A DNA stretch of 64,000 nucleotides, from contig CACYOC010000007.1 in assembly GCA_902775975.1 (NCBI GenBank), positions 1 through 64,000 of the forward strand. Direction: 5' to 3'. Below, one piece after another: positions 42,190-50,800 of the stretch (positions within the stretch are counted from its first letter, which is position 1; each line of letters opens with the position of its first letter). The translations under genes were made by a program, and so were the position numbers. The notes beneath the pieces were generated by a model, which was given only the letters and a program-made list of their open reading frames with translations, was not told the DNA's origin and did no database searches. Origin of the DNA: an uncultured Bacteroidales bacterium (lineage in GTDB: Bacteria; Bacteroidota; Bacteroidia; Bacteroidales; Bacteroidaceae).

Positions 42190-44292
42190 TCACTTCTCTA
42201 TCTTCATACGGGCATCTACGGCAACGATATTGCCAGCGTCTGCCAACAAGGGGTTAATATCCAGTTCCTTGATTTCGGTAGCGAAGCGCAGCAGCGTGGA
42301 GAGGCGCACGATGATTTCGGCATACTTCTGCTCGTTGATGCCCTGCTGTCCGCGTGTGCCTTTCAGAATCTTATAGCCACGCAGCGAGTGTATCATAGAG
42401 TAAGCCTCGCCATAGCTCAGGGGCGCCAGACCGGACTGTACGTCCTTCAGCACTTCCACGAAGATGCCGCCAAGGCCGCACAACACGACATGTCCGAAAC
42501 GCTCCTCGTATTTGGCACCGACAAACAACTCTGTTCCTTTGAGCATCGGCTGTACCATCACGCCTGTTGCATCCTTGATCTTCATCATGCGGTCGAACTC
42601 CATCTTCAAGTTCTCCGCACTGCGAATGTTCAGCGCCACACCACCGACATCACTCTTATGCACCGGACCGACGACTTTAGCAACGACAGGATAGCCTACT
42701 TTATCAGCAAAGGCAGACAGCTCGTCCTTCGACGTGGAGACCAGCTCAGGAACCATCGGAATACCTGCACAAGCAAACAGTTGGCGCACAACGTCAGGAC
42801 TGACGTAGTCACCGCCCTTCGACTGGGAAGCAGGAAGACTGGCGATTATCTCTCTGATTTTCGGTACATCGACGCCAAACAGTTCTATCTCGGAAGGGGC
42901 TGGAGGCGGTGTGCGCATCACCTGACTCAGTGCCGTTGCCAAAGTGACCTCATCGCTGAAGTTGACGTGACCTTTCTGCAAGAATTCTGCCACCTCGGGA
43001 CCAGCCGTATGCAGACTGGGGAGAATGGGGAAGATAGGCTTGCTACACTGCTGAATCTTCTGGTGCAACACCTCATAGGCTTCATAGAGCGTTGTCAGTC
43101 CTGGCGTACCATAGATGACTGCAATGGCATCAATGTCGGGGAATCTGTTTTCGCAATAGTCGATAGCCACATTCAGCTGTTCTGCCATTCCCGTTGCCAA
43201 GATGTCGATGGGATTTGATACAGCCGAGCCTGGCAATAGCTTCTCTTTCAGTTCCTCGGCAACAGGACCTTCCAACTTAGGAACGCTCATGCCGCCTTTC
43301 GACAGGGCATCAGTCAGCATCACGCCAGGACCGCCGGCATGAGTAACGATGGCAAAGCGGTAAGGGTGTTGGATGGTGGGTGATGGTTGCTGGGTGGTGG
43401 ATGTCACCATAAAGATGCACCCTGCCGTCGTCAGTTCCTCACGCGAGAAGCAGCGCACAATGCCTGCCTTGCGGAACAACGCCTCAACGGCAGAATCACT
43501 ACTCGCCATCGCTCCCGTATGACTGCTGGCCGCACGACTGCCGCTCTCGGACGAGCCAGCCTTGATGGCTGCTATGCGACAACCCTTGCGAATGAGGCTG
43601 GAGGCATGGAACAGCAATTTGTCAGGGTCGCTGATATTTTCGATATACAACAGCTTGACGTGCGAGGACGTTTCGGCATCGAAGTGCTCGTCCATGTATT
43701 GCAGCACGTCCTCTATGCCTATCTGCTTGCCATTGCCGATGCTCCACACGCTATTGAACTGCAGACCCTTGATGACAGCACTCTCCAGAATGAACACTGC
43801 CGTAGCTCCAGAGCCGCTGACGAAATCGACACCCTTGGGACTGAGAGTCGGAATAGGTTTGGTAAAAACGCTATGATGATGACGCGTCAACAGTCCGATG
43901 CAGTTCGGACCGATGAGCGAACAGCCGTACTGCTGGCAAATCTCCAGAATGCGTTCCTCCAAGACGGCACCGGCCTTTGTCTCCTCACCGAAGCCTGCAC
44001 TGATGATGATGAAAGCCTTTGTCTGTTTCTCCTTAGCCAGCAGTTCAACGGTGTCAGGGCACATCTTCGCCGCAATCACTAATACTGCCAACTCAGTGGG
44101 CGGCAGTTCACGAATGTCGTGAAAGACCTTGATGCCCTGCACCTCGTCTTCCTTGGGATTGACAACACGGAGCGTGCCCTGGAAGCCGCCCTGTAAAATA
44201 TTGCGCACCATGGCACCACCTGGTTTATGAACGTTGTTCGAGCCGCCAACGACGACAATGCTCTTCGGTTCTAATAGTTCTCGGTTAATCAT
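42190..44292 (-). CDS. ADP-forming acetate/acyl-CoA ligase (fused alpha-beta subunits)
   Basis: The enzyme interconverts acyl-CoA and free acid while making ATP from ADP. From ATG 44292 the protein has 700 residues: a CoA-binding domain (IVVVGGSNNVHKPGG), a succinyl-CoA-ligase-like domain (VDFVSGSGATAVFILE, with the phospho-histidine in AASSHTGAM) and an ATP-grasp domain (GYPVVAKVVGPVHKSDVGGVAL, then VMVQPMLKGTELFVG). The frame stays open upstream to 44397, but the -7 box TATATTTG (44318-44325) makes 44292 the sensible start. An insert TTQQPSPTIQHPY (about 296-309) just before FAIVTHAGGPGV is encoded by a CACCCAA-type repeat. It probably produces ATP during acetate or branched-acid formation. 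Confidence 0.9.
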   Translation of the reverse strand: MINRELLEPKSIVVVGGSNNVHKPGGAMVRNILQGGFQGTLRVVNPKEDEVQGIKVFHDIRELPPTELAVLVIAAKMCPDTVELLAKEKQTKAFIIISAGFGEETKAGAVLEERILEICQQYGCSLIGPNCIGLLTRHHHSVFTKPIPTLSPKGVDFVSGSGATAVFILESAVIKGLQFNSVWSIGNGKQIGIEDVLQYMDEHFDAETSSHVKLLYIENISDPDKLLFHASSLIRKGCRIAAIKAGSSESGSRAASSHTGAMASSDSAVEALFRKAGIVRCFSREELTTAGCIFMVTSTTQQPSPTIQHPYRFAIVTHAGGPGVMLTDALSKGGMSVPKLEGPVAEELKEKLLPGSAVSNPIDILATGMAEQLNVAIDYCENRFPDIDAIAVIYGTPGLTTLYEAYEVLHQKIQQCSKPIFPILPSLHTAGPEVAEFLQKGHVNFSDEVTLATALSQVMRTPPPAPSEIELFGVDVPKIREIIASLPASQSKGGDYVSPDVVRQLFACAGIPMVPELVSTSKDELSAFADKVGYPVVAKVVGPVHKSDVGGVALNIRSAENLKMEFDRMMKIKDATGVMVQPMLKGTELFVGAKYEERFGHVVLCGLGGIFVEVLKDVQSGLAPLSYGEAYSMIHSLRGYKILKGTRGQQGINEQKYAEIIVRLSTLLRFATEIKELDINPLLADAGNIVAVDARMKIEK
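43364..43407. repeat. GGGTGTTGGATGGTGGGTGATGG word repeat inside the acyl-CoA ligase gene
   Basis: On the coding strand these are CACCACCCAGCAACC and CACCCACCATCC words like those at 55548-55627. They encode TTQQPSPTIQHP in frame. Confidence 0.75.
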
Positions 44293-44317
44293 GAATAATG
44301 CTTTAAGTTTCGGGATG

Positions 44318-44325
44318 CAAATATA
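44318..44325 (-). promoter_or_regulatory. -7 promoter box (TATATTTG) of the acyl-CoA ligase gene
   Basis: TATATTTG followed by GCATCCCG on the minus strand, 25 bp before the ATG at 44292. Confidence 0.65.
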
Positions 44326-44429
44326 CGAAAAATCCCGAAACTTCCAAAGAAATTGCAGGAAAATGTATAAAATGATGACTATAGGACAAAAAGTCAAAAC
44401 AACGATTCACTTCTTTGAGTATTTTTTTG

Positions 44430-44437
44430 TAACTTCG
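44430..44437 (+). promoter_or_regulatory. Candidate -7 box (TAACTTCG) next to the MATE start codon
   Basis: TAACTTCG followed by CAGC and GTG. It deviates by one base from the consensus and has no well-spaced -33 element. Confidence 0.4.
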
Positions 44438-44441
44438 CAGC

Positions 44442-45770
44442 GTGAAACGACAAGACTATCATCGCCAGATACTACGCATAGCGCTGCCCGCCATTGTTAC
44501 GAACATCACCGTTCCGCTACTCGGACTGGTGGATACGGCGATTGTAGGACACATGGGCGATGCTACCTATTTGGCGGCAGTAGGTGTTGGAACGATGATT
44601 TTCAACCTCATCTACTGGGTTTTCGGATTCCTGCGCATGGGTACCAGCGGCATGACGGCACAAGCCTGGGGAAGCCGCGACTTATCGAATGTAAAAGTCC
44701 TGCTAAAGCGTTCTACGACCGTTTCTTTGGGTATTGCCGCACTAATACTGCTGCTGCAATGGCCGCTGCGTGAACTGATGTTATGGCTCATCGGTCCGAC
44801 TGCCGATGTGAGACCGCTGGCTGTCACTTATTTTAATATAGTGGTGTGGGGAGCTCCTGCTATGTTGACTCTCTACAGTCTGAGCGGATGGTTCATCGGT
44901 ATGCAGAACACGCGGTTGCCCATGACCATCAGCATTCTGCAGAACATCATCAACATCGGAGCGTCGCTGACACTGGTCTATGGATATGGCATGAAGATGG
45001 AAGGTATCGCCCTCGGCACCGTCATTGCGCAATATGCAGGACTGCTCGCCGCCATAGCCTTGTTGTGGCACTATTACAAAAAACTGCTATTCCTCGTACC
45101 CTCGCACCCTCGTACCTCCGTACCCTCGCACCCCCGTACCCCCCAATTCCTCGCCGTCAACCGTGATATTTTCCTGCGCACCCTCTGCCTGGTAGCGGTG
45201 AACCTCTATTTTACCTCAGCAGGAGCGCGACAAGGTGCTACTATTTTGGCTGTCAACACGCTGATGATGCAACTATTCCTACCCTTTTCCTACATCATGG
45301 ATGGTTTTGCCTATGCCGGTGAAGCCTTGGGAGGTCGCTACTGGGGAGCCCGACAGTGGGAGAACTTCCGAGCTATCGTCGGCCACCTGTTCGGTTGGGG
45401 AGCTGTCATGACGCTGTTGTTTACCATTGCTTACGTCTTTGGTGCCACCTCGTTCTTGCAGTTGCTGACCGACGAGCAGCAGGTCATGGAAGCCGCCGAG
45501 ACGTATATTGGATGGACTTACTTGATTCCCATTTGTGGCGTAGGAGCATTCGTCTGGGACGGCATCTTCATCGGCACTACCCAGACGCGCGGCATGCTGT
45601 TGTCTGCAACAATAGCAGCAGGAGCATTTTTTATAGGAACAGCGACGCTGACAGTCACTATCGGCAATCATGGGCTATGGCTGTCGATGATGCTCTTTCT
45701 GGCACTGCGGGGAGTTACCCAAACTGTTTGGTTTGCAACCCGATTGCAGAAAAACGCACTTTCCCGCTAA
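44442..45770 (+). CDS. MATE family multidrug/metabolite exporter
   Basis: The 442-residue protein has twelve predicted membrane helices in two six-helix halves, with PLLGLVDTAIVGHMG near the start and FGFLRMGTSGMTAQAWG in helix two, both typical of the DinF/MATE group. It exports cationic compounds with a sodium or proton gradient. The start is GTG 44442; no ATG fits, and helix one begins only about ten residues later. An insert VPSHPRTSVPSHPRTPQ (about 217-236) lies in the cytoplasmic loop between the two halves and is encoded by a CCTCGTACC-type repeat. The next gene, a metal ATPase, has its own promoter. Confidence 0.9.
   Translation: MKRQDYHRQILRIALPAIVTNITVPLLGLVDTAIVGHMGDATYLAAVGVGTMIFNLIYWVFGFLRMGTSGMTAQAWGSRDLSNVKVLLKRSTTVSLGIAALILLLQWPLRELMLWLIGPTADVRPLAVTYFNIVVWGAPAMLTLYSLSGWFIGMQNTRLPMTISILQNIINIGASLTLVYGYGMKMEGIALGTVIAQYAGLLAAIALLWHYYKKLLFLVPSHPRTSVPSHPRTPQFLAVNRDIFLRTLCLVAVNLYFTSAGARQGATILAVNTLMMQLFLPFSYIMDGFAYAGEALGGRYWGARQWENFRAIVGHLFGWGAVMTLLFTIAYVFGATSFLQLLTDEQQVMEAAETYIGWTYLIPICGVGAFVWDGIFIGTTQTRGMLLSATIAAGAFFIGTATLTVTIGNHGLWLSMMLFLALRGVTQTVWFATRLQKNALSR
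45091..45152. repeat. CCTCGTACCCTCGCACC word repeat inside the MATE gene
   Basis: Units of (C)CTCGTACC and CCTCGCACC, about nine bases each, encode SHPRT twice in the central loop. Confidence 0.85.
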
Positions 45771-45798
45771 TAACGAAGCGAAAACTGAAAAGAATGCG

Positions 45799-45806
45799 TA
45801 CCTTTG
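45799..45806 (+). promoter_or_regulatory. -7 promoter box (TACCTTTG) of the P-type ATPase gene
   Basis: TACCTTTG, 20 bp before the ATG at 45827. It also argues against the long open frame that starts at 45356 inside the MATE gene. Confidence 0.65.
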
Positions 45807-45826
45807 CCGAAAAATCAGAAAACACT

Positions 45827-47749
45827 ATGGCACACGAGCATCATCACGAACATCATCACGAGCATCATTATCCTTGGATTCCCTGCGCAGCTACAGCTCT
45901 GCTGTTGGCGATAGCTGTCATCATTGAGCACTCCTTCTCACTCGCCACCTGGCAACTGCTCATCATCTACATGGTACCTTATCTTCTTATCGGTCACGAG
46001 ACACTGAAAGAAGCTGCGGAAGGTATTGCACACGGCGAAGCCTTGAACGAGCATTTTCTGATGGCTGTAGCAACGATAGGTGCCCTCTGCATCGGTTTTC
46101 TGCCCGGTGCCGAGACGGAGTTTGCCGAGGCGGTAGCAGTTATGCTATTCTTCCAGGTGGGCGAACTCTTCGAGGGCTATGCCGAGCGGCAAAGCAGGCA
46201 GAGTATTTCGCACCTGATGGATATCAGACCAGACGTTGCACACATTGTGACAACTGACGGACAGGAGGAGAGCGAACAAACCGTTAGCCCTGAGCAAGTG
46301 ACGGTGGGAAGCATCATCGTAGTAAGACCTGGCGAGAAGATTCCCCTGGACGGCATCGTCATCGAGGGAACGTCGGCGCTTAACACTGTAGCGCTGACCG
46401 GCGAGAGTATGCCGCGCGACGTAGCAAAGGACGACGAGGTCATATCGGGATGTATCAACATGTCAGGCGTGCTGCGGATCAAAACCACGAAGGACTTCAG
46501 TGGAAGCACGGTGTCGAAAATCATCAGTCTGGTGGAACACGCCACCGATAACAAGTCGAAGAGCGAGGCCTTCATCACCCGCTTTGCACGCGTCTATACC
46601 CCTGTGGTCGTCGCTGCTGCCGTCGCTATTGCTGTCATACCTCCCCTCCTCAGCGGCGAATGGGTAACATGGATTTACCGTGCGCTGATGTTCTTGGTTG
46701 TGTCTTGTCCTTGCGCACTGGTTATCAGCGTGCCCTTGACATTCTTCGGAGGCATTGGAGGAGCCTCGCGGCACGGCATCCTCATCAAAGGAGCATGCTA
46801 TATGGATGTGCTGGCAAAGGTGAAGACCATCGTCTTTGACAAGACGGGAACGCTGACACATGGGCAGTTTGCCGTAGATGCCGTACATCCTGAGGTCATC
46901 GATAAACGAGAACTGTTGCACCTGGCAGCACACGTAGAACACTTCTCGACTCACCCCATTGGTGCAGCCCTGCGCAACGCCTTCCCGGAAGAAGCTACCG
47001 ACGGGTGTCGCATCACCGATGTAGAGGAAATTGCCGGACAAGGCATTCGTGCTCAGGTAGGAAGTCAGACGGTCTGGGTGGGCAACACGAAACTGATGGA
47101 TAGCATCGGTGCTTCCTGGCATGACTGCACGACCCATCGAGGAACAATAATTCATGTAGCCATCGACGGAAAATATGCTGGACATATCGTTATCAACGAC
47201 CAGATTAAAGAGGACAGCCTGACTGCTATCCAGCAGCTGAAGGCATTAGGTGTCAGCAAGACGGTCATGTTGACCGGCGACCGCCGCGAGGTGGCTGCTG
47301 ACGTGGCAGAAAAGTTAGGACTGACGGAATATCACGCCGAACTGCTGCCCACGGACAAAGTGGCAAAGGTAGAGCAACTGCTGACAGAACGCAGCAACAT
47401 GCAGGAGGCACCATTAGCCTTTGTGGGCGACGGTATCAACGATGCACCGGTGCTGGCACGCGCCGACGTTGGAATCGCCATGGGAGGGCTGGGCAGCGAT
47501 GCCGCCATCGAAGCTGCTGATGTGGTGCTGATGGACGACCAACCGTCGAAGATAGCATTAGCTATCCGCATAGCTCGTCAAACCCTGGACATTGCTCGTC
47601 AGAACGTAACTTTAGCAATCGGTATCAAAGCAGCCGTATTAGTGTTGGCAGCCGTCGGCATTGCTACGATGTGGATGGCTGTTTTTGCCGATGTGGGCGT
47701 CACCGTACTCGCGGTTTTGAATGCCATGAGAGCGCTGCGCATATCCTAA
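45827..47749 (+). CDS. Heavy-metal translocating P-type ATPase (Zn/Cd/Pb type)
   Basis: From ATG 45827 the protein has 640 residues and pumps divalent metal out of the cell. It begins with a His-rich tail (MAHEHHHEHHHEHHYPW) in place of the CxxC metal-binding domain usual in ZntA. Membrane helices follow, then the actuator loop (TGESMP), the transmembrane SCPCALVIS motif (about 293), the phosphorylation site DKTGTLTHGQ (about 337), the ATP-site HP dipeptide (STHPIGAAL) and GDGINDAP. The CPC motif and His-rich tail point to zinc or cadmium more than copper; this is inference. It has its own promoter and a terminator that overlaps the next gene's promoter. No metal-sensing regulator is adjacent. 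Confidence 0.93.
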   Translation: MAHEHHHEHHHEHHYPWIPCAATALLLAIAVIIEHSFSLATWQLLIIYMVPYLLIGHETLKEAAEGIAHGEALNEHFLMAVATIGALCIGFLPGAETEFAEAVAVMLFFQVGELFEGYAERQSRQSISHLMDIRPDVAHIVTTDGQEESEQTVSPEQVTVGSIIVVRPGEKIPLDGIVIEGTSALNTVALTGESMPRDVAKDDEVISGCINMSGVLRIKTTKDFSGSTVSKIISLVEHATDNKSKSEAFITRFARVYTPVVVAAAVAIAVIPPLLSGEWVTWIYRALMFLVVSCPCALVISVPLTFFGGIGGASRHGILIKGACYMDVLAKVKTIVFDKTGTLTHGQFAVDAVHPEVIDKRELLHLAAHVEHFSTHPIGAALRNAFPEEATDGCRITDVEEIAGQGIRAQVGSQTVWVGNTKLMDSIGASWHDCTTHRGTIIHVAIDGKYAGHIVINDQIKEDSLTAIQQLKALGVSKTVMLTGDRREVAADVAEKLGLTEYHAELLPTDKVAKVEQLLTERSNMQEAPLAFVGDGINDAPVLARADVGIAMGGLGSDAAIEAADVVLMDDQPSKIALAIRIARQTLDIARQNVTLAIGIKAAVLVLAAVGIATMWMAVFADVGVTVLAVLNAMRALRIS

Positions 47750-47768
47750 AGGATATTATATTATTGGT

Positions 47769-47806
47769 AAAACTCGTTAAAAGACTTGGTCGTTTAACGA
47801 GTTTTT
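47769..47806 (+). terminator. P-type ATPase terminator, overlapping the next promoter
   Basis: AAAACTCGTTAAA (47769-47781) pairs with TTTAACGAGTTTT (47793-47805), then T. The 11-base loop contains the TTG (47786-47788) that can be the -33 element of the macroglobulin promoter. Confidence 0.9.
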
Positions 47807-47816
47807 CGTATCTTTG
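47786..47816 (+). promoter_or_regulatory. Promoter of the alpha-2-macroglobulin gene
   Basis: TTG (47786-47788), a 20-base spacer and TATCTTTG (47809-47816), 26 bp before the ATG. Confidence 0.7.
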
Positions 47817-47842
47817 TGCTATCGTTTTAAAACATTACGAAG

Positions 47843-50800
47843 ATGAAAAGCAGATTCTTGGCGATAGCAACGGCTATCTTGTTCATATCTACAAGCATAT
47901 CAGGACAGACCTATCAGTCGCTCTGGAAGGCTGTGGAGGAGGCGCAGGAGAAAGACCTTCCCCAGACCGCCATGACGCATCTGAAGAAGATAGAGCAGAA
48001 GGCTTCCAAAGAGATCGCAGCAACGCCGACGGTCACTACGAACGCCTACGGACAATGGCTGAAGGCAGTATTGCTGCATGCCAAGTTGCAGGCTGAAGTA
48101 GCTCCTGACTCGTTGATTCCCGCCGTCCAGCGTCTGGAACAGCGTGAGCAAGTTACGAAGGACTTGGCATTGAAGGCCGTTTACGATGTAGCGCTGGCAT
48201 CGATTTGCGAGTCGCTACAGTCTTTCGACGAGAAATGGAAAGCCAAGAGCAGCCAGTACCACCGGCAAGCCATGGAGCATCCCGAAGTGCTGGCACAGAC
48301 CAAGTCTGACGGTTATATTCCTTTTGTCGTTAAGGAGAAGGACAGCGAACTCTTCGGTCACGACCTGCTGAGCATTGTAGGCATGGAACTGAACGAGTGG
48401 AAGTGGCTGAACAAATACTACGACCAAGTCGGCAACCGCCCGGCAGCCTGTCTGACGGCATTGCGCACCGTCCATACCATAGAAAGCGTTGACTCACTCA
48501 TCCGTATATATGGCGATTTGCCGGAGGCTGGCGAGATAGCTATCAAGCGCTATGAGCTGATGAGGGATGACCGCTTTACCGCTGCCCAGAAAGACCAGTG
48601 GCTGGAACAATCACTGCAGCGCTGGGGAACATGGAAACGCGCTAATGAGCTGCGCAACGAACGGAGAGCGCTGAACAATCCTTGCTATCAGGTGAACATC
48701 GCCACATCGGTACAGGAGGTGAACAAGCCTCAGATGATTCACCTGACCAACCTGCGCAACATCGAAAGCCTGACCATGCATGTCTATCGCACCACGCTGA
48801 CGGGTGATACCGAGTTGGATATCAACAGGAAGGAAGACTTGCGGCAGATTGAGAAAACGGCCACCCTGTTGAAAGAACACACCCGGACACTTACCTTTAC
48901 CGGTCATGCCAGCTACGAGGTCTTCCAGGACTCGCTCGAACTGGACGGTCTGCCTGCCGGCGTCTATGTGCTGATGTTCCGCACCCAGCAAGAGACACAG
49001 ATCAGACGCATGCTGTACTTTGTTTCCGGTGTCCGCATCATCATACAGGCACAGCCGCACGACAAGAAACGCTATGTCGTGGTGGATGCCACAACAGGAC
49101 AACCGCTCAAAAATGCCCAGCTGCGACATTCGTCCAACCGTGTCTTTGCCTTCACACCTACGGATAAGTTCTGTCCGGAAGTAAACGATTATGGTTCTTA
49201 CAACTTCCACGAACGCCAATATAACTCGGAGCATGCCAACCTGTTTACTGACCGCAGCATTTATCGTCCGGGGCAGACGGTTCACGTGTCAGCGATTGTT
49301 TGGAAGGAGCTGTCAGCCACTGATATTCAGGCAGTAGAAGGCAAACACATGACCTTTACCCTCCGCGACGCCAACTGGAAAGTGGTAGCCGAACAACAAG
49401 CTACCACCGACCGCTATGGCAAGTGTGCCGTGACTTTCACGCTACCAACAGGAAAACTCAACGGTCACTTTTCTATTCAGACAGCGAATGGCAGCGCAAG
49501 CATTCGGGTGGAGGAATACAAGCGTCCTACCTTCCAAGTAGAGTTTGCCGACTATAAACAGTCATACCAGAACGGCGACACCATCGCTGTGGAAGGAAAA
49601 GCAATGACTTATGCCGGTGTTCCCGTACAAGAGGGAAAGGTGAAATATACCGTCAAGCGCCGCATTGCATTATGGTGGATGTCGTATTCTCGCTATTGGA
49701 ACGGTGGTGCCATCGGTCGCGGTCTGCAGGAAGTAGTGATGAGCGAAGGCGAAGCCGTTACAAAGGAGGACGGAACGTTCAGCATCAATATGCCCATGGT
49801 ACTTCCGCGCGACTTAGGCAGTCACAACATGTTCTATCACTTCGTGGTGGAGGCTGACGTTACCGACCAGGCAGGAGAGACGCATCATGGTACGATGACG
49901 CTGCCGTTGGGAAATAAAACCACCGCACTGACCTGCAACCTGCCGGAGCAAGTACGCAGCGACCAGATGCCGGAACTCACCTTCTCCCACCTCAATGCAG
50001 CAGGCAAGGAGATAGCTGGTACGGTACGCTACCGCATGGACGACGGCAAGTGGAAGGAGTGCGCTGCCAACATCCATCACCCATCACCTAACACCCAACA
50101 CCTCTCCAGCGGCCAACACCTCTCCAGCGGCCAACACCGCTTGGAAGCCATCTGCGGACAAGACACACTCCGCACTACGTTTGTGGTCTTCTCCCTGAAC
50201 GACAAGAAGCCCGCCACCGAGACGCACGACTGGTTCTACGTTTCCGACACGCGGTTCCCCAACGACGGCAAACCCGTTACCGTTCAGGTAGGCTCGTCAG
50301 ACCCCGACCTCTACATTGTCTATGGCATCTATGCCGGCGACAAGGAGATTGAAAGCGGTGCTGTGGAGAAAGACGCTGCACTCATCAACCGTCAGTTTAC
50401 CTATCAAGAAGAGTACGGCAACGGTCTGCTGCTGACTTTCGCCTGGGTGAAGAACGGTCAGTGCTATCGTCATCAGACCTTCATCCAACGTCCTATGCCC
50501 GACAAACAGTTGAAGCTGCAATGGCAGACGTTCCGCAACCGACTGACGCCTGGTCAGCAGGAGGAGTGGTCACTGACCATACAAAAACCTGACGGAGCTG
50601 CTGCCGATGCCAGTCTGATGGCAGTGCTCTACGACAAGAGCCTGGATGCCCTCCAGCAACACCAGTGGTCGTTTACGCCGAGCATCTATCTGCCACGGCC
50701 TTATACCTATTGGAAGTGGCAAGGTTGGAGCGGTTCTCAGTTGCACGGCTCACAGCATTTCAAGTTGCTCGACGTTCCCTACTTCTCCTATAGCACGTTC

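Noticed and set aside
45356..45826. N-terminal extension of the P-type ATPase frame into the MATE gene
   Set aside because: It overlaps conserved MATE codons and lies upstream of the promoter box at 45799-45806; the His-rich start at 45827 fits better.
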